Assembly (NCBI GenBank): GCA_023458595.1 | Contig: JAEWYT010000150.1 | Location: 1 to 20,154 of the forward strand | Direction of reading: 5' to 3' | Source of the DNA: Pseudomonadota bacterium | Lineage (GTDB): Bacteria > Pseudomonadota > Alphaproteobacteria > Rhizobiales > Tepidamorphaceae | Length of the DNA stretch: 20,154 bases | Shown: positions 6,673 through 13,601 of the stretch, in pieces | How the letters are laid out: each line of letters starts with the position of its first letter | Numbering within the stretch: position 1 is the first letter of the stretch | Program-made: the position numbers and the translations under genes | Notes under the pieces: model-generated | The model's input: the letters and a program-made list of their open reading frames with translations, nothing else | Database searches by the model: none | What the model was told of the DNA's origin: nothing

Positions 6673-7727
6673 AGCGCACGGCGGCGCGGGACTTGCCGGC
6701 CGGCGCCGGCCGTCCCGCGGTCGCCCGCGATCGTGCGGTACTGGCGGTGCTGGCGCTATTGCTCGGCGCGCTCGCGGTTATGTCGATGGGGATGGGGCGG
6801 GTGACGATCGCGCCGGACCGCGTGCTGGCGATCCTGGCGTCGAGGCTGGTCTCCGTCACGCCGGACTGGACCTCGGGCGAGGAGCTCATCGTCCTGAACG
6901 TCAGGCTGCCGCGCATCTTGGCCGCCGTCATGATCGGGGCGGCCCTGGCCGCGGCGGGCGCCGCCTATCAGAACCTGTTCCGCAACCCGATCGTATCGCC
7001 CGACATACTGGGCGTCTCGGCGGGAGCCGGTTTCGGCGCTTCGCTCGCCGTGACGTTCAATCTCGGTGTGCTCGGTATCCAGGTCGCGGCATTCGGCGTC
7101 GGGCTGCTGGCGGTGGCGCTGTGCTTTTCCATAGGACAGGCCATCAACCGGCACTCCCTGATCGTCCTCGTTCTGGTCGGCGTCGTCATTGCCGCCTTCT
7201 TTCAGGCGATGATTTCGGTGCTGAAGATCGTCGCCGATCCGGTCGACGTGCTGCCGGTCATCACGTTCTGGCTGCTCGGCGGGCTGAACAAGGTCACGCC
7301 GGGCGACCTGCCCGTCGTCGCCGTGGTGATCGGCGCGAGCCTGGCGCTGCTGCACGCGCTGCGCTGGCAGGTCAATGTCATGAGCGTCGGCGAGGAGGAG
7401 GCGCGCACGCTCGGCATCAATGTCGGGCTCGTCCGCGTCCTGCTGGTGCTCTCGGCGACCCTGATGACGGCGGCGGCCGTCTCGATTTCGGGCATCGTCG
7501 GCTGGGTCGGGCTGGTCGTGCCGCACATGGCGCGCATGCTCGTCGGGCCGAGTTTCGAGCGCATGTTCCCGGTCGCTGCCGTCGCCGGCGCGCTGTTCGT
7601 GCTGCTCGTCGACGACTTCGCCCGCGCAGCCGGTCCGATGGAGCTGCCGCTCGGCATCGTCACGAGCGTCATCGGCGCGCCGCTGTTCATTGCGCTGCTC
7701 ATGCGCGCGAGGGCGACATGGGCGTGA
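6666..7727 (+). CDS. FecCD/BtuC-type ABC transporter permease
   Basis: A 353-residue polytopic inner-membrane permease of the FecCD family, which carries iron-siderophore, haem, cobalamin, molybdate or related chelates as a homodimer. After a basic 20-residue N terminus come about nine to ten hydrophobic segments. Family signatures are visible: the first segment followed by LNVRLPRILAAVMIGAALA, then G-A-A-Y-Q-N-L-F-R-N-P-I-V-S-P-D-I-L-G-V and G-A-G-F-G-A, and later A-R-T-L-G-I-N-V-G and G-I-V-G-W-V-G-L-V-V-P-H-M-A-R, the loop that couples to the ATPase. The ATG at 6666 overlaps the upstream stop by 7 bases and gives the normal family length. Its own stop overlaps the ATPase start. Confidence 0.95.
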   Translation: MLERTAARDLPAGAGRPAVARDRAVLAVLALLLGALAVMSMGMGRVTIAPDRVLAILASRLVSVTPDWTSGEELIVLNVRLPRILAAVMIGAALAAAGAAYQNLFRNPIVSPDILGVSAGAGFGASLAVTFNLGVLGIQVAAFGVGLLAVALCFSIGQAINRHSLIVLVLVGVVIAAFFQAMISVLKIVADPVDVLPVITFWLLGGLNKVTPGDLPVVAVVIGASLALLHALRWQVNVMSVGEEEARTLGINVGLVRVLLVLSATLMTAAAVSISGIVGWVGLVVPHMARMLVGPSFERMFPVAAVAGALFVLLVDDFARAAGPMELPLGIVTSVIGAPLFIALLMRARATWA

Positions 7728-8527
7728 TGCTCGAGGTCGAGAAGCTCGCCTTCGGCTTCCGGCAGGGCGGGCGCCGCCTCCACGACGTCAGCTTCGCGCT
7801 CCGCCGCGGCGACGTGACCTGCATCCTGGGCCCCAACGGCGCCGGCAAGACGACGCTGATCCGCTGCCTGCTCGGCGGTCTGACGCCGGCGGCGGGCACC
7901 GTCACGGTCGACGGCGTTCCCACGCGCGGCCTCGACGCCCGCGGGCTCGCGGCCAGGGTGGCCCATGTTCCCCAATCCACGCAGTCCGTGTTCGGCCACC
8001 TCGTCCGCGACATCGTGCTCATGGGCCGGTCGGCCCACCTGTCGATGATGCGGACGCCCGGCGCCCGCGACCACGAGATCGCCGGGCGGGCGATGGAGCG
8101 GGTGGGGATCGCCGATCTCGCCGACCGTCAGTTCGCGACCGTGAGCGGCGGCGAGCGCCAGCTCTGCCTGCTGGCGCGCGCTCTCGCCCAGGAGGCGCCC
8201 GTGCTGATCATGGACGAGCCGGCCGCCAGCCTCGATTTCGGCAATCAGATCAGGATTCTCGGCATCGTCGCCTCGCTCTCGCGCGCCGGCTACGCGATCC
8301 TGATGACCACCCATCATCCCGACCATGCTCTGCTCGTCGGCACCGGGGTGCTCGGCCTGCGCGAAGGGCGCATCGTGGGCGCCGGCACGCCGCGCGTCCT
8401 GCTGACGTCGGCCTTCCTGTCGGAGCTCTACGGCGCGCCGATACGGATTCTCGAAGAAGACGGCACGCGCGCATGCGTGCCGAACCTGTCCCGCCAACCT
8501 GTCCAGGAGATCCTCCAAGATGCGTAA
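7718..8527 (+). CDS. FecE/BtuD-type ABC transporter ATPase
   Basis: A 269-residue ATP-binding subunit that powers the adjoining permease. Walker A is GPNGAGKTT at 38-46, the Q-loop is in HVPQ near 86, the signature is V-S-G-G-E-R-Q (142-148), Walker B is V-L-I-M-D-E-P (162-168), and the switch His is in TTHHPDH (near 199). ATG 7718 has GAGGG four bases upstream and overlaps the permease stop by 10 bases. The ATG at 7727 would remove three residues and has poorer spacing. The C-terminal tail (ILEEDGTRACVPNL…) is typical of the FecE group. The end of the gene overlaps the binding-protein start by 8 bases. Confidence 0.96.
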   Translation: MGVMLEVEKLAFGFRQGGRRLHDVSFALRRGDVTCILGPNGAGKTTLIRCLLGGLTPAAGTVTVDGVPTRGLDARGLAARVAHVPQSTQSVFGHLVRDIVLMGRSAHLSMMRTPGARDHEIAGRAMERVGIADLADRQFATVSGGERQLCLLARALAQEAPVLIMDEPAASLDFGNQIRILGIVASLSRAGYAILMTTHHPDHALLVGTGVLGLREGRIVGAGTPRVLLTSAFLSELYGAPIRILEEDGTRACVPNLSRQPVQEILQDA

Positions 8528-9539
8528 GTTTGCGATCGGCGTCGCCGCCGCGATGGGCCTGAGCCTTCTCGCCGCCACGGCCGACGCCCGCGATGTCGTC
8601 GACATGACCGGCCGCACCGTGACGGTGCCCGACACGATCGAGCGCGTCGTCACCATCGGCTCGGTCCCGGTGATCAATTCCTTCGTCTTCGCCGTCGGCA
8701 AGGCCGACACGCTGGCGATGGGCCTGCCGGTGCGTTTCAACCCGCAGCGCTGGGGATGGCAGTTCGTCTTCGCGCCGCAGCTCGAAGGCGGGCCCGACCT
8801 CCAGGATTCCAACTACGCCCCCGATGTGGAGAAGATCCTCGCCGTCGCGCCCGATGTCGTGCTGAGCTTCGAGCGGTCGACGGCCGACGCGCTCGCCGCG
8901 GTCGGCGTCCCGACCGTGCTCCTGCGCATCCAGACTCCCGCCGACGTCAAGGAAGGGGTGCGGCTGGTGGGCGACCTGCTCGGCAACGCCGACATCGGCG
9001 AGGCCTACGCGCGCTACTTCGACGCCACGCTGGCGCGCATCGCCGCCAAGGTCGACGCCATTCCCGCCGAGAAGCGCCCGACCGCGCTCTATCTCAACCC
9101 CGTCAACGTCACCCAGCCGCATCTGGTGGCGGAGTGGTGGATAGCCGCCGGCGGCGGCCGCAGCGTCACCGACGACGGCCGGTCCGAGGAGGTGCTGTCG
9201 CTCTCCACCGAGACCGTGATCGGCTCCGATCCGGACTTCATCATCCTCTTCGATCCGGGCCACGTCGACGCGCTGAAGAACGACGCGACGCTGTCGCAGC
9301 TCGACGCCGTCAGGGACGGCCGCGTCCTCGTCACGCCGATGGGCGCGCACACCTGGGGCAACCGCACCGTCGAGCAGATCCTGACCGTGCTGTGGGTGGC
9401 GAGCCGGTTCCACCCCGACCTGTTCCCCCATTCGGAGCTGGTCGCCGAGGTGAAGAGCTTCTACGCGACGTTCTTCGGGACCGAGCTGAGCGACGAGGAG
9501 GTCGAGGCCATCCTGGCGAGCCGCCGCGCGGCGTCCTGA
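8520..9539 (+). CDS. Periplasmic binding protein of the metal-chelate ABC transporter
   Basis: A 339-residue solute-binding protein of the Peripla_BP_2 (cluster A-II, FepB/BtuF/MolA-like) family. The signal peptide covers residues 1 to about 23 (hydrophobic core from about 5 to 18, cut after TADA). The mature part begins with D-M-T-G-R-T-V-T-V-P-D, the usual opening of the family, and continues with E-R-V-V-T-I-G-S. The middle helix region carries A-P-D-V-V-L-S-F-E (around 116-124), and the second lobe has P-D-F-I-I-L-F-D-P-G. There is no lipobox, so the protein is probably soluble in the periplasm. AGGAG ten bases before ATG 8520 lies within the ATPase gene. Many Trp and His residues (MGAHTWGN, RWGWQF, EWW) could line the ligand site, but they do not identify the ligand. 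Confidence 0.94.
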   Translation: MRKFAIGVAAAMGLSLLAATADARDVVDMTGRTVTVPDTIERVVTIGSVPVINSFVFAVGKADTLAMGLPVRFNPQRWGWQFVFAPQLEGGPDLQDSNYAPDVEKILAVAPDVVLSFERSTADALAAVGVPTVLLRIQTPADVKEGVRLVGDLLGNADIGEAYARYFDATLARIAAKVDAIPAEKRPTALYLNPVNVTQPHLVAEWWIAAGGGRSVTDDGRSEEVLSLSTETVIGSDPDFIILFDPGHVDALKNDATLSQLDAVRDGRVLVTPMGAHTWGNRTVEQILTVLWVASRFHPDLFPHSELVAEVKSFYATFFGTELSDEEVEAILASRRAAS

Positions 9540-9610
9540 CGCGTTCGCGGCGCGCAGCGCCCTCGATATCATGCACCGATACCGACCACCCCTGCGGAGG
9601 GAAACCGCCC

Positions 9611-10489
9611 ATGCCATGTGACATCCTCGCGGAAACGATCTCGGCCGTACGCGACCGGCTGGACGATATCGACGCGATCACGGTCGAGCGGGCCGTCGTC
9701 GGGCTCTTCTTCACCGGCGTGAAGCTGTCCACCGGCCACGCCGGCAGCGCCGCCACGCCGATCAAGGAGGTTCCCGAGGCGGTCTGCTGCCCGAGTTCGG
9801 CCATGGCGATGCCGTTTCCGGGCAAGCTCGCCGGCCGCAGGGCCGCCGCCGTGATGGAGGAGGCGGTGGAGTCGACCGGCATACGCCGTGCCCTCGGTAT
9901 CGCCGCCCTGAACGCGCTGGCCCAGGCCGCGGCCGAACGGAGCGGCTGCTCCGGCGCCGAGCTGGTCCCCGACGTGGACGCCTTCGACGCCGCGGAAATC
10001 GGCGCAGGCGAGAAGGTCGTCGTGGTTGGCGCCTTCGTGCCCTTCCTGCGCGCGCTGCGCAAGATCGGCGCCGACCATGTCGTGCTGGAGAAGGACCCGG
10101 CCACGCTGAAGCCGGTCGAGCTGCCGTTCTTCCGCGAGGCGAGCCTCGCCCCCGAGATCGTGCCGCAGGCCGACGTCCTGCTGATCACCGGCACGACGCT
10201 CATCAACGACACGCTCGACGATCTGCTCGGCCTGGCCAGGCCGGGCGCGCGCGTCGTCGTGGTCGGGCCGACCGTCACCATGGTTCCCGACGCCTTCTTC
10301 CGGCGGGGCTGCGACATCCTCGGCGGCGTCGAGATCATCGACCCCGACGCCTTCCTCGACACGCTCTCGGAAGGCGGGTCCGGCTACCATTTCTTCGGCC
10401 GGTCGGCGCGCAAGATCGTGCTCCGGCGCATGCCCGGTTCCGGGCGCGTGTCCGGCCTCGCCGGGCGGTCCGCCCGGTCCGCGGCATAG
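9611..10489 (+). CDS. DUF4213/DUF364 protein (putative heavy-metal chelation)
   Basis: A 292-residue cytoplasmic protein with the two-part build of the DUF364 family: an N-terminal DUF4213 domain with an enolase-like N-terminal fold (about 1-100) and a Rossmann-like DUF364 domain (about 105-270). Visible landmarks are V-G-L-F-F-T-G-V-K-L with a Cys-Cys pair at about 57-58 in the first domain. The second has E-K-V-V-V-V-G-A-F-V-P-F, an E-K-D-P acid pair, T-G-T-T-L-I-N-D-T and R-V-V-V-V-G-P-T. A structural study of one family member proposed a role in heavy-metal chelation. Such genes often sit beside FecCD-type transporters, as here, so a cytoplasmic step after uptake is plausible. GGAGGG (9596-9601) precedes ATG 9611, 71 bases after the binding-protein stop. 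Confidence 0.88.
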   Translation: MPCDILAETISAVRDRLDDIDAITVERAVVGLFFTGVKLSTGHAGSAATPIKEVPEAVCCPSSAMAMPFPGKLAGRRAAAVMEEAVESTGIRRALGIAALNALAQAAAERSGCSGAELVPDVDAFDAAEIGAGEKVVVVGAFVPFLRALRKIGADHVVLEKDPATLKPVELPFFREASLAPEIVPQADVLLITGTTLINDTLDDLLGLARPGARVVVVGPTVTMVPDAFFRRGCDILGGVEIIDPDAFLDTLSEGGSGYHFFGRSARKIVLRRMPGSGRVSGLAGRSARSAA

Positions 10490-10539
10490 CCTGTCGCGTC
10501 CCGGGACCAGATCGCCGCCACCCGCGCCACCGCCCGCAC

Positions 10540-10573
10540 CGCCGGGCTTCGGAGCCGGGCTTCGGAGCCGGCG
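10540..10573. repeat. 13-bp tandem pair forming nested hairpins
   Basis: The unit CCGGGCTTCGGAG is present twice in a row (10542-10567). Each copy contains GGCT-TCGG-AGCC, a small hairpin with a very stable UUCG-type loop. The pair is enclosed by CGCCGG and CCGGCG, so the whole can also fold as one larger stem. It lies 51 bases after the DUF364 stop and could end transcription of the uptake operon, though no T tract follows. The rest of the 185-base gap before the cyclase shows nothing more than GTGA…TCAC short palindromes. Confidence 0.6.
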
Positions 10574-10674
10574 CCGCTTCACGGCCGCCTTGGCCCTTCG
10601 TGATGCCCGCGTGATCTTTCGTCACTCGCCTTCCGCCCGGCTTTCCCTGATAGTCCTCCCCCGGGAGGCACCCC

Positions 10675-12735
10675 ATGCGAATCGGCGTGCGGCTGGCGCT
10701 GACGGCCTTCGTTCTGGTCTCGATCGCGGTGACCGCGGTGATCGTCCACCTGCTGTGGTGGCGCACCGCGCAGGAGAACACGCGCGAGCTGGCGTCGACC
10801 ATCAACGCCCAGATCGTCGAGGCCGTCGAGGACGAGATCCAGGACGTCGCGACGCAGGGGCGCTCCGCCTACTGGGCGATCCGCACCCTGTTCCAGAACA
10901 ACGTGCTGCAGACGCGCGAGGCCGACAAGCGCGAGTTCGTGTTCCTCTCCCAGCTCCAGGCCCAGCCGTCGGTCTCCTGGATCGCGCTCGGCTGGCCGGA
11001 CGGGGATTTCTTCGCCGCCCACAAGCTCGGCGACGAGAAGCTCGAGATGATGGAGATCGCCGTCGTCGACGGCAAGCGCACCCGCCGCGTCGACGAGTAT
11101 CAGGTGTTCCCCTCCGACATCGAGTTCCGCAGGCGCTACTTCGAGCCCTCGGACTTCCTGTCGACCGGCCAGCCCTGGTTCGAGACGACGATCGGCCGCG
11201 ACGGCCCGCACTGGGTCGACGTCGTCGACCACCCGACGGGAAAGCGCCCCGCGCTCGTCTTCGCCGGCCCGGTGGTCGTCTACGCGACGACCGAGGCCGT
11301 GCTCGCCGTCATGATTGAGCACGACCGGCTGTCCCGCTTCCTATCGGGGCTGAAGGTGGGAAAGAGCGGCGCGGCCTTCATCCTCGAGCCGTCGGGCGAG
11401 CCGGTCGCCGTGCCCGACCCGGAGGCCGACGAGCTGATGGGCACCCGCTTCGACATCCGCCCGCGGATGCTGGCCGTCGCCGAGCATGCGATCCACGAGG
11501 CGATGGCGCCGCAGGCGACGCACATGGACAGGGCCCGCGAGATGCGCGTCGTCGGCGACGACGGCGAGGCCTACGGCGTGACGCTGACGCCGCTCGCCTA
11601 TGCCGGCTGGACGCTGGCGACGGTGATCCCCGAGAAGGAGTTCCTGGGCCCCATCGACCGCACCACGCAGCGCCTTGCCGTCGGCGTGCTGGCGCTGGTG
11701 CTGGCGGCAGCCGCGCTTTCGGCCTGGCTCGGCCGCCGGATGATCGCACGGCCGCTCGGCACCGTCGCCGGCGAGCTCGACCATATCGAGCGCTTCGACC
11801 TGGAGGCGGTGAGGTACCACCCCTCGCGCCTTGCCGAGCTCGACGAGCTGTCGGGCACCATCTCGCGCATGGCCGGCGGGCTCGCCGCCTTCCGCAAGTA
11901 CCTGCCCGCCGACCTCGTGCGCATCCTCGTCTCGGAAGGCGTCGAGGCGCGCCCCGGCGGCACGCAGCGCGAGCTGACCATCCTGTTCGCCGACGTCGCC
12001 GGCTTCACCGGCCTGTCGGAGCGCCTCGGCGAGGACGTGGTGCCGCTGCTCGGCCGCTATCTCGATCTCGTCTCCAACACGGTGCAGGGGGAGGCGGGCA
12101 CGGTCGACAAGTTCATCGGCGACGCGGTGATGGCCTTCTGGGGCGCCCCCCACGAGAACGCCGACCACGCTGCGGCCGCCTGCCGCGCCGCGCTGAAGGC
12201 CGAGCGGGCCATTCGCGCCTCCGGCCTGACCGACGACCGCGGCCAGCCGATCCGCGTGCGCATCGGCGTCAATTCGGGCTCCGTCCTGGTCGGCAACATC
12301 GGCTCGCAGACGCGGCTCAACTACACGGTGATCGGCGACGCGGTGAACGTCGCGAGCCGCCTGGAGGGCGCCAACAAGGCCTACGGCTCCGCGATCATCG
12401 TCGGCGAGCGCACCCGCGAGCTCGCCGGGACTGAGATCCTCGTGCGCCGGCTCGACAAGGTCGCCGTCTACGGCCGCATGGGCGGCACGGCGATCTACGA
12501 GCTGGTCGGCCTTTCCGGCGAGACGCCGCCCGCCTGGGTCGCCCCCTACGAGGACGGCCTCGCCTGCTATCTGTGGGGCGACTTCGCCACCGCCATCGGC
12601 CATTTCGACAAGGCCAACCGCGCCCGCCCCGGCGGCGACGCGCCCGCGCGGATGCTGATCGCCCGCTGCCGGGGCTTCCTCGAAAGGCCCCCGCCGTCCG
12701 ACTGGGACGGCACCACGGCGCTGGAGAGCAAGTAG
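10675..12735 (+). CDS. Membrane-bound class III adenylate/guanylate cyclase with Cache sensor
   Basis: A 686-residue receptor cyclase. Transmembrane segment 1 is at about 7-29; a periplasmic sensor of dCache type follows at about 30-330; segment 2 is at about 335-356; then a HAMP-like linker (about 357-410) and a class III catalytic domain (about 430-610). Catalytic residues are present: Asp440 (F-A-D-V-A-G-F) and Asp483 (K-F-I-G-D) for the metals, Lys479 with Thr551 (N-Y-T-V-I-G-D) for base recognition, and Asn558 and Arg562 for the transition state. Lys plus Thr points to ATP as substrate in the IIIb manner. A C-terminal tail (about 620-686) with one TPR-like helix pair follows. GGGAGG precedes the start. 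The gene stands alone, so its signal is unknown; small organic ligands are usual for dCache. Confidence 0.93.
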   Translation: MRIGVRLALTAFVLVSIAVTAVIVHLLWWRTAQENTRELASTINAQIVEAVEDEIQDVATQGRSAYWAIRTLFQNNVLQTREADKREFVFLSQLQAQPSVSWIALGWPDGDFFAAHKLGDEKLEMMEIAVVDGKRTRRVDEYQVFPSDIEFRRRYFEPSDFLSTGQPWFETTIGRDGPHWVDVVDHPTGKRPALVFAGPVVVYATTEAVLAVMIEHDRLSRFLSGLKVGKSGAAFILEPSGEPVAVPDPEADELMGTRFDIRPRMLAVAEHAIHEAMAPQATHMDRAREMRVVGDDGEAYGVTLTPLAYAGWTLATVIPEKEFLGPIDRTTQRLAVGVLALVLAAAALSAWLGRRMIARPLGTVAGELDHIERFDLEAVRYHPSRLAELDELSGTISRMAGGLAAFRKYLPADLVRILVSEGVEARPGGTQRELTILFADVAGFTGLSERLGEDVVPLLGRYLDLVSNTVQGEAGTVDKFIGDAVMAFWGAPHENADHAAAACRAALKAERAIRASGLTDDRGQPIRVRIGVNSGSVLVGNIGSQTRLNYTVIGDAVNVASRLEGANKAYGSAIIVGERTRELAGTEILVRRLDKVAVYGRMGGTAIYELVGLSGETPPAWVAPYEDGLACYLWGDFATAIGHFDKANRARPGGDAPARMLIARCRGFLERPPPSDWDGTTALESK

Positions 12736-12751
12736 GGCATTTCCCCCGCTC

Positions 12752-12771
12752 ATTCCCGCGAAAGCGGGAAT
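12752..12771. repeat. Hairpin ATTCCCGC-GAAA-GCGGGAAT
   Basis: A perfect 8-bp stem with a GAAA tetraloop, 16 bases after the cyclase stop. This palindrome is of the kind found many times between genes in proteobacteria. It may also stop the cyclase transcript, but there is no T run behind it. Confidence 0.75.
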
Positions 12772-12859
12772 CCGGGCCGGATGGCGCCGTCACGTCGTTT
12801 CCGCCCAGGCCGCTCCCCGCCGCCGTCGAGCGCCGCGAATGACCGCACGGCCGGCTGGG

Positions 12860-12878
12860 CCCCGGATCAGGTCCGGGG
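12860..12878 (-). repeat. Third, inverted copy of the covarying hairpin
   Basis: CCCCGGA pairs with TCCGGGG around a 5-base loop. Read on the minus strand, the loop (CCTGA) and flanks match the hairpins at 12993-13011 and 13344-13364. This looks like a partial inverted copy of the same unit. Confidence 0.6.
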
Positions 12879-12959
12879 CACGAGTCCTGTGAGGGTGGCA
12901 ACGCGGCGGCTTCACATGGAAGCCGCGCGGGTTTCGGCTGGCGCGCGTCCCGAACGGAC

Positions 12960-13108
12960 GGCACGGCGGCAGCCCCTTGCACAAGCCGCGTGCCCTGGAC
13001 TCGATCCAGGGCCCATGCAGCCGCGCGGCATACGCACGCCCATCGTCTGTCGCCCGGCGCCTCCTTCTTCGTCATCCCGGCCGGAGGCGCGAGCCGCAGA
13101 GCCGGGAT
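12960..13108 (+). repeat. Direct repeat copy A (about 149 bp)
   Basis: This aligns without gaps to 13312-13460. By hand count about 130 of 149 positions agree. It contains the hairpin CCCTGGA (12993-12999) / TCCAGGG (13005-13011) and the left end of a palindromic element starting CTTCGTCATCCCGG. Confidence 0.85.
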
Positions 13109-13180
13109 CGGAGAGCCCGCGACCGTGCGGTGGCTTTCCGATCCCGGATGAACGCTGTCACGTTTTCCGGAATGACGAAG
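13067..13180. repeat. Palindromic element with 14-bp terminal inverted repeats
   Basis: The ends CTTCGTCATCCCGG (13067-13080) and CCGGAATGACGAAG (13167-13180) are inverted copies with one mismatch. Inside lies a second perfect 11-bp inverted pair, CCGGGATCGGA (13102-13112) with TCCGATCCCGG (13137-13147). The build resembles small non-autonomous repeats. No coding capacity. Confidence 0.75.
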
Positions 13181-13233
13181 GGGGATGCGCCCAGCGATCC
13201 ACGAGCGGCGGCCGACAGGAGGTGAAACCGTGG

Positions 13234-13256
13234 ATGGCCGGGACGAGCCCGGCCAT
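13234..13256. repeat. Palindrome ATGGCCGGG-ACGAG-CCCGGCCAT
   Basis: A perfect 9-bp stem with a 5-base loop, a second repeat type in the same tract. A related half-unit (CATGCCCGGGCTTGTCCC) is seen near 20034. Confidence 0.8.
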
Positions 13257-13311
13257 GACGGCGGAATGGAGACGGGCAGTGCCATGACGACGCCGCCGGT
13301 CCCGAGCCGGC

Positions 13312-13460
13312 GGCACGGCGACAGCCCCTTGCAAAGGCCGCGTGTCCTGGACTTGATCCAGGACCCATTCGGCCGCACGGCATGCGCACGACTATCGTCT
13401 GCCGCCCCGCACCGCCTCCTTCGTCATCCCGGACGGAGGCGCGCGCCGCAGAGCCGGGAT
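13312..13460 (+). repeat. Direct repeat copy B (about 149 bp)
   Basis: This is the partner of 12960-13108, displaced by 352 bases. Its hairpin reads GTCCTGGA (13344-13351) / TCCAGGAC (13357-13364). The outer C-G pair of copy A's stem is T-A here, so both sides have changed together. Confidence 0.85.
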
Positions 13461-13467
13461 GACGAAG
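13419..13467. repeat. Short palindromic element with perfect 14-bp ends
   Basis: CTTCGTCATCCCGG (13419-13432) and CCGGGATGACGAAG (13454-13467) are perfect inverted repeats around 21 bases. It has the same ends as the 114-bp element at 13067-13180 but a much shorter interior, as expected of a deletion form. Confidence 0.8.
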
Positions 13468-13552
13468 GAGGGGATGTGCCCGCTCGGACCCGACGACACG
13501 ACTACGGTCCTGTCGGGCCTCGGCTCGCATTCTGCCCTGCGTCCTTCCTACC

Positions 13553-13591
13553 GAGAAAAGGGTATAGGCGGCGCGGGCGACACTCGCCGCC
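13553..13591 (-). terminator. Possible terminator of the AsmA gene
   Basis: Reading the minus strand, GGCGGCG and CGCCGCC form a 7-bp stem (13567-13591) around an 11-base loop. TATACCCTTTT follows. It lies 10 bases beyond the stop codon. The T run is interrupted by CCC, so the call is tentative. Confidence 0.4.
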
Positions 13592-13601
13592 ACCGCCCCC
13601 C

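Larger units (their letters stand above)
12736..13601. other. Gene-free repeat tract between cyclase and AsmA gene
   Basis: About 866 bases between two convergent genes. I see no real gene; the open frames here are translated palindromes, giving the familiar arginine- and proline-rich pseudo-peptides such as L-D-L-I-Q-D-P or P-D-L-I-R-G-P. The tract is a mosaic of palindromic repeat units described in the following entries. Confidence 0.85.

Noticed and set aside
6551..7717. Long N-terminal extension of the ATPase frame
   Set aside because: It overlaps the permease completely in another frame and has no domain. ATG 7718 has a ribosome site and gives the normal ATPase length.
8756..9610. N-terminal extension of the DUF364 frame
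   Set aside because: It lies in a wrong frame of the binding-protein gene. ATG 9611 follows GGAGGG and opens the recognised domain.
12781..13287. 168-codon open frame between the cyclase and AsmA genes
   Set aside because: It is made of translated palindromic repeats, recognisable by strings such as C-P-G-L-D-P-G-P. No ribosome site or domain.
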